8,220 nt of DNA from RUG14219 sp045538535 (GCA_045538535.1 JAZSRN010000077.1:1-8220), one strand, 5' to 3'; shown: positions 1 to 6,638, counted from the stretch's first letter. Notes: a model not told the origin generated them from the letters alone. Made by a program: numbers and translations.

Positions 1-1
1 T

Positions 2-745
2 AAAGTAATCCTTGATGACGAAGGCAAAGAGTGGGAAATCTCTAAAACAAAAACTGGTAAACAACTAAAAATGACAAACGATGACACCCATGAATACGGT
101 GACACAGTGGGTATCGTGACCGCGGATGGTACTGCAATGATATTAACCTACAATGCAAAATGCGATATTGATGAAGCCCCAGTGACTTGGTCAAACAATC
201 AATCAAGCACATCTGGTTGCGTTGCTGCAGTATTCGACTGGAACGGAAGCAAAATGCCAAATCAGCTGAGCAATGATATAGTTTTGTTTAATGCAAATGG
301 ATTAGGGAATAAATGTGCTTTTGAGTTAAATGGTAGTTGTTTTTCAAGTCCAAAAATTGCTAAACCCATAACATCTGCTGAATGTGTTGGTGTGCCTGGA
401 TTAATTTGTATTTATGGCGCTGGTGATTATTGGGCAGGTGCAGTGAAAGAATGTGGTTCAATTAACAATATGCCTACACATGAAGATTTATCTATAATTG
501 CGGAAAAAATTTACGGAGGGAAATGTGTAGATAGGATTTATGGGACGTTCAACAGTGCCCAAGCCGCTGAATTCGGGCTCCCAAATCCAAGTTTTTTTAT
601 ATGGGAAGCTGGAGATACTGACTCAATAGCCACGCTTCAGCATTTTAGAGTTTTTTATCCTACGAATTCTCATGTTTGTATAGATGGTGTTTGTAATCGT
701 CATCGGACTGATGCTGGGGGATTAGTTATTTGCAAACTAGATTAA
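2..745 (+). CDS. Pilin-like exported protein, C-terminal part (5' end cut by window)
   Basis: The reading frame is open from the first bases of the window, so the ATG at 71 is not the true start; 247 residues are visible and the N-terminus lies to the left. The visible part has a segment reading FDWNGSKMPN followed by LSNDIVLF, resembling the D-x-NG-x-K-x-PN...G-x-D-x-F stretch I associate with type II secretion pseudopilin/major-pilin-like proteins. It then has DYWAGAVKECGS and MPTHEDLSIIAEKIYGG, and ends in a region rich in aromatics and cysteines (FFIWEAGD, RVFYPTNS, GGLVICKLD). About 11 cysteines are spread along the fragment, which suits a disulfide-bonded protein outside the cytoplasm. 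If the family call is right, the missing N-terminus should carry a prepilin peptidase site and one hydrophobic helix. The exact role (fibre subunit, adhesin) cannot be read from this part. Family call moderate; that the gene is real is near certain. Confidence 0.7.
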   Translation, partial: KVILDDEGKEWEISKTKTGKQLKMTNDDTHEYGDTVGIVTADGTAMILTYNAKCDIDEAPVTWSNNQSSTSGCVAAVFDWNGSKMPNQLSNDIVLFNANGLGNKCAFELNGSCFSSPKIAKPITSAECVGVPGLICIYGAGDYWAGAVKECGSINNMPTHEDLSIIAEKIYGGKCVDRIYGTFNSAQAAEFGLPNPSFFIWEAGDTDSIATLQHFRVFYPTNSHVCIDGVCNRHRTDAGGLVICKLD

Positions 746-818
746 TATTTCGGTATTTTATAAGAATGTAAGTAGTAAAACTTAATTTATTATATGTGAA
801 TTTATACCTTTTTCCCAT

Positions 819-853
819 AAAAAAAGCCGCCGAAAAGGAGTTCAACCGGCGGT
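819..853 (-). terminator. GC-rich hairpin with T-run on the minus strand
   Basis: GCCGCCG (826-832) pairs with CGGCGGT (847-853), six Watson-Crick pairs plus one G-T, with a 14-nt loop. The seven A's at 819-825 give a run of seven U's after the hairpin only in minus-strand RNA. On the plus strand the hairpin is followed by CTTAAAT, a poor tail, so it may end the pilin-like gene only weakly. No minus-strand protein gene lies upstream of it within the window. Confidence 0.6.
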
Positions 854-876
854 CTTAAATCAGTAAAAGAGACATC
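819..876 (-). ncRNA. Candidate ~58-nt minus-strand small RNA
   Basis: A minus-strand promoter-like sequence (TTGACT, 16 bp, CATAAT at 910-883) would start transcription near 876, and the hairpin with its U7 tail would end it at about 819. The predicted RNA is a short leader plus a GC-rich terminator hairpin. Its loop contains AACUCCUUUU, complementary to AAAAGGAGUU-type Shine-Dalgarno sequences such as those before the genes at 981 and 6687. A six-codon ATG ORF (875-855, MSLLLI) lies in the leader. Everything here is inferred from promoter and terminator shape; there is no known RNA family I can match. Confidence 0.25.
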
Positions 877-882
877 TCCAAC

Positions 883-910
883 ATTATGGATTATGTTTTT
901 TAAAAGTCAA
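883..910 (-). promoter_or_regulatory. Minus-strand promoter-like sequence
   Basis: TTGACT (910-905) and CATAAT (888-883) are separated by 16 bp; each box matches the sigma70-type consensus at five of six bases. It faces left, away from tpiA, and lies six bases from the tpiA -35 box. The only thing downstream before the pilin-like gene's 3' end is the hairpin at 819-853. Confidence 0.4.
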
Positions 911-916
911 ATTTAC

Positions 917-945
917 TTTACTTTAATTTCTTTTAATACTATAAT
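917..945 (+). promoter_or_regulatory. Promoter of tpiA
   Basis: TTTACT (917-922, four of six) is followed after 17 bp by a perfect TATAAT (940-945). Transcription would start near 952 and leave a leader of about 28 nt with the Shine-Dalgarno core GGAG at 971-974, six bases before the ATG. Confidence 0.7.
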
Positions 946-980
946 CTACATGGCTGTGTGACTAAAAAAAGGAGAAAATT

Positions 981-1781
981 ATGTCAAGAAAACCTATTAT
1001 CGCAGGAAATTGGAAAATGAACCTTTTGCAATCAGAAGCAAAAGAAGTTTTTGAAGGTGTTAAAAATTTTTGTAAAGATTATTCGGCAAAAGATTTGCCA
1101 ACTGTAGTTATTGCACCTGTATTTACATCACTTTCAGCAGTATCTTCTGTTAAATGTGATTGTGGTTGCGGATGCAACAAAATTTCAATCGCAGGTCAAA
1201 ATTGTCACTGGGAGTCTTCTGGGGCTTATACTGGTGAAATTTCTGTAGAAATGCTTAAAGATGCCGGTTGTGATTATGTAATTATCGGTCACTCTGAAAG
1301 AAGACAATATTTCTCAGAAACTGATGAAATGATTAATAAAAAAGCTAAAGCTATCCTTGCTGGTGGTTTATTACCTATCATCTGTTGTGGTGAATCTTTA
1401 GAACAACGTGAATCCGGTGTTACTGATTCTTGGATTTCAGGCCAAATCAAAGCTGCTTTAGAAGGTATTTCTTCTGAAGATGTTGCAAAATCAGTTATTG
1501 CGTATGAACCGATTTGGGCTATCGGTACCGGCAAAACTTGTGATTCAGACGAAGCAAACAGAGTTATTGCAATGATTAGAAGTGTTGTTAAAGAAGTTTC
1601 TGGTGCTGAAGCTGCTGAGTCAATTAGAATTCTTTATGGTGGTTCAGTTAAACCTTCAACGATTGCTGAGCAAATGTCAAAATCTGATATTGACGGTGCA
1701 TTAGTTGGTGGCGCTTCATTGAAAGCTGATAGTTTCAACGAAATTATTGCCAATACAATGAAAGTTGCATTAAACGTATAA
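981..1781 (+). CDS. tpiA: Triosephosphate isomerase
   Basis: Interconverts dihydroxyacetone phosphate and glyceraldehyde-3-phosphate in cytosolic glycolysis/gluconeogenesis. At 266 residues it is slightly longer than the usual ~250. All hallmark elements are present: AGNWKMN (residues 8-14, with catalytic Lys13 and Asn11), GHSERR (103-108, catalytic His104), the signature AYEPIWAIGTGK (174-185, catalytic Glu176 and the mobile loop 6), and the phosphate-binding ILYGGSVKP (217-225) and GALVGGASL (239-247). The start is fixed by AAAAAAAGGAG six bases upstream and by the canonical N-terminus. It stands alone, with its own promoter and a strong terminator. The odd feature is a cysteine-rich insertion, KCDCGCGCNK (residues 58-67, Cys59/61/63/65), just before the IAGQNCHW strand; the protein carries about eleven cysteines in all. 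The rest of the active site looks intact, so it should be a working enzyme. Confidence 0.97.
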   Translation: MSRKPIIAGNWKMNLLQSEAKEVFEGVKNFCKDYSAKDLPTVVIAPVFTSLSAVSSVKCDCGCGCNKISIAGQNCHWESSGAYTGEISVEMLKDAGCDYVIIGHSERRQYFSETDEMINKKAKAILAGGLLPIICCGESLEQRESGVTDSWISGQIKAALEGISSEDVAKSVIAYEPIWAIGTGKTCDSDEANRVIAMIRSVVKEVSGAEAAESIRILYGGSVKPSTIAEQMSKSDIDGALVGGASLKADSFNEIIANTMKVALNV

Positions 1782-1800
1782 TTCAATTGTTCTTAATTGT

Positions 1801-1836
1801 AAAAACGCCGATAGAAAAAATCTATCGGTGTTTTTT
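1801..1836 (+). terminator. Terminator of tpiA, probably bidirectional
   Basis: CGCCGATAGA (1806-1815) pairs with TCTATCGGTG (1821-1830) around a five-A loop. The stem is extended by A's before and T's after it, giving T6 on the plus strand and an A-run that supplies U's on the minus strand. It sits 20 bases after the tpiA stop, between convergent genes. Confidence 0.93.
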
Positions 1837-1853
1837 ATTAGTTTTTGGATAGG

Positions 1854-1882
1854 AAAAAGGTAAAACATTTTGTTTTACCTTT
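1854..1882 (-). terminator. Terminator of the outer-membrane efflux gene
   Basis: A perfect 12-bp inverted repeat, AAAGGTAAAACA (1856-1867) and TGTTTTACCTTT (1871-1882) with a TTT loop. On the minus strand the stem ends in five T's (1858-1854). It lies 43 bases past the stop of the leftward efflux gene, and together with the tpiA terminator separates the convergent units. Confidence 0.8.
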
Positions 1883-1924
1883 GTGATTTCATAAGTATTA
1901 GTTTTGGAGTTTTATGTATTTTGA

Positions 1925-3325
1925 TTAAATTTTGCTTCCGGTAGCCTTATATAATCCTATATAATCTACGTAACAATTTGTTTGCTGACCGGTTACCGCT
2001 TTATCTATAACCATCAAATTCTCTTTCATTTGAATTAAATCAAGTTTTGAAATTACGCCTTGGGTGTATTTGTCTTGATTATAGCCAAAATCAGCTTTTT
2101 CAAGTCTGGCTTGTTCGTTTGTGGCATCAAGTTTTTCTCTATCTCTTTTTATGGCAACTAAACTGTCATTAACTTCTTGTATAGATGTCAAATTTGTTTT
2201 GTAATAGTTTTGCAAAACTCTTTCGTATTGTTCTTTTTTAAGTCTTAGATTTGATATTAAACTTCCACCGGTAAAGATAGGTAACATAGCCGCTCCGCCC
2301 AATGCGCCTAGCATACCTTTTGTTGTGAACATTGAGCTCAAATTGCTTGCACTGAATAATGCCAAACCGGTTAGATTAAAGCTTGGTAAAAATTCTTTTT
2401 TTGCAACGCGCACATCAATGCCCGCTTTTTCAACCATTTTTTCTGCTTTTAGGTAATCTGGTCTTTGTGTGATTACTTCGGTCGAAATTTCTTCCGGAAT
2501 TATGCCGGAAAAATTAATATCGTTAAATGCTGTTATAGCAAGTGTATCCGCATTTTCAGGGCTTTCGCCTATCAAAACTGCAAGTTGATGTGCAAGTTTT
2601 TGACGTTGTTTTTTGTATTCAATTAAGTCGGTTTTGCCCGCAAGAAGCGCTTTGTTAGCTTTTACAGTATCAGATGTTGAAGTAATACCTTCTTTGTTTC
2701 TTAGTAACATTAAATCGTAAATTTCTTGTCTTAAAGAAACGATTTCTTCTTGTAATTCAATCATTCTGTCTAAACTTACGATATTTAGGTATGTTGTTCC
2801 GACAGCGGCAGCAACTGAAATGTATGCGGCTCTTTCGTCAAACTTTGAAGCTTCATATAATTTTTTGACGGATTTTGTTTTGTCCCGATTTTTTAAAAAT
2901 ATATCTGCTTCGTATCGTACAATCGCCGGCATAGCGTACATGCCGTTCCAAGATGAAGTTCCGGGCATTGTGACTAAGTTTGGTGCAAATCCGGCACTTA
3001 CTTGTGGTAACTCTCCGGCTAATTGTGCTTTTACGTTTTGATAGTATTCATGCGTTGTGATTGTGGCCATTTTTAAATCGTAGTTATTAATAATGGCTTT
3101 AATGATATAATCGTTAAGGTTGCTATCATTAAAGTTTTTCCACCAATCAAGGTTTACGTATGCATATTTATAAGTATCGTCAGTTTTTTTATTTTTTGAA
3201 ACCATACTTTTGAATTGTTTTGGTGTGTTTTGGTTTTCTTTTGCTGTTTCGGCCAGCGCAAAGCATGGCGAAATATTAGTTACCAATAAACTGGCTAAAA
3301 GTGCTGTTGATATTGTCTTTTTCAA
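1925..3325 (-). CDS. Outer membrane efflux factor, NodT/OprM (TolC-like) family
   Basis: The 466-residue outer membrane channel of a tripartite efflux pump. The start is TTG (3325-3323), supported by AGAGGA nine bases upstream and by the immediate signal peptide: MKK, a hydrophobic core and probable signal peptidase I cleavage after CFALA (residue 25). The next ATG is at about residue 41 and would lose the signal. Cys21 is not in a convincing lipobox, so unlike many OprM relatives it is probably not a lipoprotein. Family features follow in order: WWKNFNDSNLNDYI (61-74), a first long helical hairpin (about 155-250), ITQRPDYLKAEKMVEKAGIDV (285-305, the conserved RPD..AE block), FLPSFNLTG (312-320), a second coiled-coil hairpin (about 357-450) and YIGLYKATG (455-463) at the end. 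The gene is divergent from marR-emrA-emrB, which supply the other pump parts; the shared intergenic region suggests co-regulation by MarR. Confidence 0.92.
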   Translation of the reverse strand: MKKTISTALLASLLVTNISPCFALAETAKENQNTPKQFKSMVSKNKKTDDTYKYAYVNLDWWKNFNDSNLNDYIIKAIINNYDLKMATITTHEYYQNVKAQLAGELPQVSAGFAPNLVTMPGTSSWNGMYAMPAIVRYEADIFLKNRDKTKSVKKLYEASKFDERAAYISVAAAVGTTYLNIVSLDRMIELQEEIVSLRQEIYDLMLLRNKEGITSTSDTVKANKALLAGKTDLIEYKKQRQKLAHQLAVLIGESPENADTLAITAFNDINFSGIIPEEISTEVITQRPDYLKAEKMVEKAGIDVRVAKKEFLPSFNLTGLALFSASNLSSMFTTKGMLGALGGAAMLPIFTGGSLISNLRLKKEQYERVLQNYYKTNLTSIQEVNDSLVAIKRDREKLDATNEQARLEKADFGYNQDKYTQGVISKLDLIQMKENLMVIDKAVTGQQTNCYVDYIGLYKATGSKI

Positions 3326-3352
3326 TTTATTTCTTCCTCTTAAATTAAACTA

Positions 3353-3400
3353 TTGCATTTTTATAATTAGTATGTTAGCATAATATTGTTGTAAATGCAA
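3353..3400. repeat. Inverted repeat TTGCATTT / AAATGCAA in the divergent region
   Basis: TTGCATTT (3353-3360) and its exact reverse complement AAATGCAA (3393-3400) face each other across 32 bp. One arm overlaps the 16-bp palindrome at 3387-3402. They bracket the -10 boxes of both directions and could be two half-sites or two operators for one regulator. Confidence 0.4.
3362..3384 (+). promoter_or_regulatory. Candidate -10 boxes for marR-emrAB
   Basis: Two rightward -10 candidates are visible: a perfect TATAAT (3362-3367) without a good -35, and CATAAT (3379-3384) with a TTGCAT-like -35 (3353-3358) at a long 20-bp spacing. The second overlaps the minus-strand -10 of the efflux channel gene almost base for base. 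Either would place the palindrome at 3387-3402 in or just after the promoter. I cannot choose between them. Confidence 0.35.
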
Positions 3401-3408
3401 CATGTAAA
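3380..3408 (-). promoter_or_regulatory. Promoter of the outer-membrane efflux gene
   Basis: Reading leftward, TTTACA (3408-3403, five of six) is followed after exactly 17 bp by TATTAT (3385-3380, five of six). Transcription would begin near 3373 and leave a leader of about 48 nt before the TTG start codon. The spacer is occupied by a palindrome. Confidence 0.6.
3387..3402. promoter_or_regulatory. Probable MarR operator
   Basis: TGTTG-N6-CAACA is a 16-bp palindrome filling the 17-bp spacer between the -35 and -10 boxes of the leftward efflux promoter, and lying immediately after the CATAAT of the rightward one. MarR-family dimers typically bind palindromes of about this size, and their genes usually lie beside the operator, so repression of both divergent units by the neighbouring regulator is the natural reading. 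Binding itself is inferred. Confidence 0.55.
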
Positions 3409-3437
3409 TTTATCAACTGTGAAGGGTTAAAAATTTA

Positions 3438-3902
3438 ATGGCGGAAGGTTATAAACATTATACTGAAAGTTTACATTACGAGTTAGAGCAAACTGCATAT
3501 ATGTGCAAAGCTTTGGGTATGCAAACTTTTGAAAAATTGAATATTAGTATTTCGCCGGAAGAGTTTAAAATTCTCGATACTTTGGTGTGTAAATCAGGTA
3601 TGTGTCAAAGAGATTTGGCAAAGTTGATTTTGCGCGATAGAGCTAATACGGGAAGATTACTTAATGCGCTTGAAAAATCTGAATTGATTGTGCGGACTGT
3701 TGATACGAAAAATAATCGTCTTGTTAAGAAAATTGAAATTTCGGACAAAGGAAAAATTCTTTGGCAAGATATAATTAATCAAGTTAGGCCATTGGTTGAT
3801 GTTTGTATCCAAAAAATTCCGCGAGAAGATGTTAGAGCTTTACAAAGTGCATTAAAGAAATTTAGAGCAAGTTTAGAAACAATAGTAGATTTACAAATAT
3901 AA
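3438..3902 (+). CDS. MarR-family transcriptional regulator of the efflux operon
   Basis: A 154-residue winged-helix regulator, the usual MarR length. A helical N-terminus forms part of the dimer interface (about 8-35). The wHTH follows: SPEEFKILDTL (39-49), QRDLAKLI then DRANTGRLLNALEKSELIVR (57-86, recognition helix), and a wing with DTKNNRLVKKIEISDKG (89-105; the D-x-R-x3 style wing typical of the family). C-terminal helices (about 107-152) complete the dimer. Cys51 and Cys56 flank the start of the HTH and might allow redox sensing as in OhrR-type members, but no clear peroxidatic motif is seen. The ligand is unknown. The Shine-Dalgarno GAAGGG lies 11 bases before the ATG, a somewhat long gap. 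It is first in a marR-emrA-emrB order like E. coli emrRAB and ends 21 bp before emrA, so it probably represses its own operon and the divergent channel gene. Confidence 0.9.
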   Translation: MAEGYKHYTESLHYELEQTAYMCKALGMQTFEKLNISISPEEFKILDTLVCKSGMCQRDLAKLILRDRANTGRLLNALEKSELIVRTVDTKNNRLVKKIEISDKGKILWQDIINQVRPLVDVCIQKIPREDVRALQSALKKFRASLETIVDLQI

Positions 3903-3923
3903 TGAAGAGAAAAGGAAAATAAA

Positions 3924-4922
3924 ATGACAGAAGAAAAAGAAAAATTAAACACAGAAGAAAAAAAGGTTAAAAAAGGTAAAAAAAGAACGATAGGTGTTGT
4001 ATTATTGGCTGTAATTGCTGTTGCAGTAGGCTATGCGTTGTATGAAAATTCTAAATTTCAATCAACTGATGATGCCTATGTTGAGACGACAACCGTATCT
4101 GTAGCGCCAAAAGTTTCCGGTCATATTGAAAAAGTTTTTATAAATGATAATGATTTTATCAAAGAAGGTGATTTGGTTGCAATTATTGATGATGCAGATT
4201 ATAAAGTTAAGGTTGAAGCTGCACAAGCAAGATATGACAAAATTTTATTAAATCAAAAAAATGCCGAAGCAACGTTAAATGCTGTAAATTCTGAAATTGC
4301 GGTTGCTAAAAAAGATTTGGAAAGATATACGACATTGTTCGAGTCCGGTGCGGTTTCAAAACAAACATTAGACAATGCGCAAGCAAGATATGATGCGGTT
4401 CAAGCAAGATTAACTTCTGCCGAAGAAAATATTTTGTCCGGAACTGATAGCAAAGTTATTGATTCCGATTTGAAAGTCGCAAAAGCAGCGCTTGATCAAG
4501 CTAAACTTGATTTGTCTTATACGAAAATTTACGCTCCTCAAGCCGGAACGGTAACATCCAGACGTGTTGAAAAAGGTATGTATGTAAATGTAGGTACACC
4601 TTTATTTGTTATAGTTCCCGATAATGTTTGGGTTGTTGCAAACTTCAAAGAAAATCAACTAAGAGGAATGAAAAAAGATCAAGAAGTTGACATAAAGGTT
4701 GACACTTATCCAAATAAAGTTTTTAAAGGCAAAATTGACAGTATTCAAAGAAGTTCAGGTGCAAAGGCAAGTTTATTCCCGCCTGAAAATGCCGTAGGTT
4801 CATTTGTAAAAATTGTTCAAAGAATTCCAGTTAAAGTTGTTTTTACTGAAAAAATTGATTCAAGAGAATTTACAATTGTTCCGGGAATGTCTGTTGTTCC
4901 AAAAGTACGAATTAAGGAATAA
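3924..4922 (+). CDS. emrA: EmrA/HlyD-type periplasmic adaptor of MFS efflux pump
   Basis: A 332-residue membrane fusion protein linking the inner-membrane MFS transporter to the outer-membrane channel. The short lysine-rich cytoplasmic tail (1-21) is followed by one membrane helix (about 22-39) and STDDAYVETTTVSVAPKVSG (47-66), the classic EmrA-family opening. The first lipoyl half is at about 57-92. A coiled-coil hairpin spans about 93-195, the second lipoyl half is at YTKIYAPQAGTVTSRRVEKG (199-218), and the beta-barrel starts at VWVVANFKENQLRGM (235-249). SGAKASLFPPENAVGSFVK (278-296) is the EmrA-specific block. Length and all blocks are standard. AAAGG lies eight bases before the ATG. It is probably cotranscribed with marR (21-bp gap) and continues toward emrB across an 89-bp gap that holds a strong hairpin. 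Confidence 0.95.
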   Translation: MTEEKEKLNTEEKKVKKGKKRTIGVVLLAVIAVAVGYALYENSKFQSTDDAYVETTTVSVAPKVSGHIEKVFINDNDFIKEGDLVAIIDDADYKVKVEAAQARYDKILLNQKNAEATLNAVNSEIAVAKKDLERYTTLFESGAVSKQTLDNAQARYDAVQARLTSAEENILSGTDSKVIDSDLKVAKAALDQAKLDLSYTKIYAPQAGTVTSRRVEKGMYVNVGTPLFVIVPDNVWVVANFKENQLRGMKKDQEVDIKVDTYPNKVFKGKIDSIQRSSGAKASLFPPENAVGSFVKIVQRIPVKVVFTEKIDSREFTIVPGMSVVPKVRIKE

Positions 4923-4940
4923 GAAGAGATTAGCTTAGAC

Positions 4941-4979
4941 AAAGGTTAGATGTATGAACTCCATACCGTCTAACCTTTT
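4941..4979 (+). terminator. Strong hairpin between emrA and emrB (attenuator-like)
   Basis: AAAGGTTAGA (4941-4950) pairs perfectly with TCTAACCTTT (4969-4978). Above a small bulge, GTATG (4952-4956) pairs with CATAC (4962-4966) around the loop AACTC. Four T's (4976-4979) close the 3' side, so it is terminator-like but with a short tail. TTAGAC (4935-4940) can instead pair with GTCTAA (4968-4973), offering an alternative fold. It could end part of the transcripts after emrA, protect the marR-emrA messenger, or regulate emrB. Confidence 0.6.
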
Positions 4980-4989
4980 CTGTAATTAA
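4954..4989 (+). CDS. Possible 11-codon leader peptide ahead of emrB
   Basis: An ATG ORF encoding MNSIPSNLFCN lies inside the emrA-emrB hairpin, with AAAGG (4941-4945) eight bases upstream, spacing like that of the real genes here. A ribosome reading it would melt the hairpin's 3' arm, so translation could let RNA polymerase pass or expose the emrB leader. The ORF ends 22 bases before the emrB ATG. Its Shine-Dalgarno is in the stem itself. It may simply be a chance ORF. Confidence 0.2.
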   Translation: MNSIPSNLFCN

Positions 4990-5011
4990 TGTTTATAGAA
5001 GGATTTTTATT

Positions 5012-6583
5012 ATGGCAATATGTGATGAAACTATAATTGGTGAAGATGGTAACGAATATCCTAAAAGACCTTGGCTTTCGTGTTCTGCGATAATGCTTGC
5101 CGTATTTATTTATGCTATTGACGGAACGATTGCTAACGTTGCTTTACCGCACATGGCTGGGACTTTTTCGGCAACACGTGATGAGAGTATGTGGATTTTA
5201 ACCAGTTATCTAGTTGCCAGCGGGATTATGATTCCGTCCGTTGATTTTTTTAGTAAATTGTTCGGACGTAAAAATTTCTTTATTATAAGTATTTTGATGT
5301 TTACTTTAGCATCATTGTTGTGTGGCCTTGCCAATTCTCTCGGTATGATGGTTTTTGCAAGAGTGTTACAAGGTGCTGGAGGTGGTGGAATTTTGCCTAT
5401 TGCCCAAGCTGCTATGCTTGAAAGTTTTCCTAAAGAAAGACGCGGTATGGCAATGTCACTTTTTGGCTTGGGTGTAATTATTGCTCCGATTGCGGGACCT
5501 GTACTTGGTGGGTGGATTACGGATAATTGGACTTGGCCTTGGATTTTCTTTATAAATGTTCCGTTTGGGTGTTTGGCTGCGATTGCCACTAAATATTTGT
5601 TGTACAACCCACCTTATGCACAAAGACAAAAAAATATAAAATTTGATGGATTGGGATTTTTATTTTTAGCGTTATGGCTCGCAACTTTACAAATATTCTT
5701 TGATAAAGGTAATAATGCAGATTGGTTCAATGCAACTTGGATTTGTTGGTTGTTTGCATTTTCATGTTTGTTTGGAATAAGTTTTTTTATCTCTCAATTT
5801 TTAAGGAAAGATACTCTAGTTGATTTGAGTGTGTTTTTAGATAGAAATTATTTTTTCGGTACGGTTATACAAGTTGTAATGCAAGCTGTTCTATACGCTT
5901 CATTAGCGATATTGCCTCAATTCTTGCAAAATATGATGGGATATACTGCTTTTTTAAGTGGCTATTCAATGATGCCAAGAGGGTTGGGAAGTATGACCGC
6001 GATGATTTTGTGTGCATTTTTATCTGATAGAGTTGATAAGAGAATTTTGGTTGCTATCGGACTATCTTTTTTGGGTGCAGCGGGACTTTCGTTAGGTTTC
6101 TTAAATTTAGAAATTACTAATATGAGTATTATGGTGCCAAATTATTTTATGGGCATGGGTATGGGACTTTCAATGATTCCTATTATAAATCTATCAATGG
6201 ATACGATTAGTAATGATAAAATGACAAATGCTGCCGGTCTTCAAAATTTGGTAAAAAACATTGGCGGTGCGATAGGTACTTCACTTGTTGCAACAATGCT
6301 TTCAAGGTTTGCTCAAATGCATCAATACATGATGGTTGGCAAATTGTCTGAATTAAATCCGAATTTTATTGAAAGAATTCAGGCCGCTGCGGGTGCGTTG
6401 GCGCAATATACTGATATGGCAACCGCTACGTATATGGCTCAATATCAACAATACGGTCAGTTGATAAAACAATCTACTTTATGGGCATTTATGGATTCGT
6501 TTAGAATTTTTGGATTGGCATGTTTCTTATTAATTCCATTGTTGTTATTGCTTAGAGTAAAACCTAAATCGCAAGTTGGGTAA
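5012..6583 (+). CDS. emrB: EmrB/DHA2-family MFS drug efflux transporter
   Basis: A 523-residue inner-membrane proton-driven exporter of the 14-helix DHA2 family, near the usual ~510. TM1 contains YAIDGTIANVALP (34-46), the D-x-T-I-x-NVALP motif with Asp37. WILTSYLVASGIMIP (61-75) and SVDFFSKLFGRKNFF (76-90, motif A loop) follow, then RVLQGAGGGGILP (117-129, motif B) and GLGVIIAPIAGPVLGGWI (152-169, antiporter motif C). TWPWIFFINVPFG (174-186) is characteristic of DHA2. Later hydrophobic segments run to the end at about residue 515. GAAGGA (4998-5003) precedes the ATG by eight bases. With EmrA and the divergent channel it makes a tripartite pump for hydrophobic drugs or metabolic toxins; the substrate cannot be read from sequence. 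Regulation is probably by the upstream MarR, with the intervening hairpin as a second control. Confidence 0.95.
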   Translation: MAICDETIIGEDGNEYPKRPWLSCSAIMLAVFIYAIDGTIANVALPHMAGTFSATRDESMWILTSYLVASGIMIPSVDFFSKLFGRKNFFIISILMFTLASLLCGLANSLGMMVFARVLQGAGGGGILPIAQAAMLESFPKERRGMAMSLFGLGVIIAPIAGPVLGGWITDNWTWPWIFFINVPFGCLAAIATKYLLYNPPYAQRQKNIKFDGLGFLFLALWLATLQIFFDKGNNADWFNATWICWLFAFSCLFGISFFISQFLRKDTLVDLSVFLDRNYFFGTVIQVVMQAVLYASLAILPQFLQNMMGYTAFLSGYSMMPRGLGSMTAMILCAFLSDRVDKRILVAIGLSFLGAAGLSLGFLNLEITNMSIMVPNYFMGMGMGLSMIPIINLSMDTISNDKMTNAAGLQNLVKNIGGAIGTSLVATMLSRFAQMHQYMMVGKLSELNPNFIERIQAAAGALAQYTDMATATYMAQYQQYGQLIKQSTLWAFMDSFRIFGLACFLLIPLLLLLRVKPKSQVG

Positions 6584-6638
6584 TTATTTTGTACCATGAA
6601 TTTTCTATAAATTAGCCATATTTTCGGATTTAAAATAT

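Noticed and set aside
746..980. Riboswitch upstream of tpiA
   Set aside because: The predicted leader from the promoter is only about 28 nt, too short for an aptamer, and I recognise no riboswitch core; the GC-rich hairpin lies upstream of the tpiA promoter.
3263..3325. Lipoprotein signal in the outer-membrane efflux factor
   Set aside because: Cys21 is preceded by ISP rather than a lipobox such as L-A-G, while ALA at 23-25 gives a good signal peptidase I site.
5206..5607. Minus-strand 133-codon ORF within emrB
   Set aside because: It is antisense to conserved MFS motifs and has low-complexity, unrecognisable content; it is a shadow of emrB.
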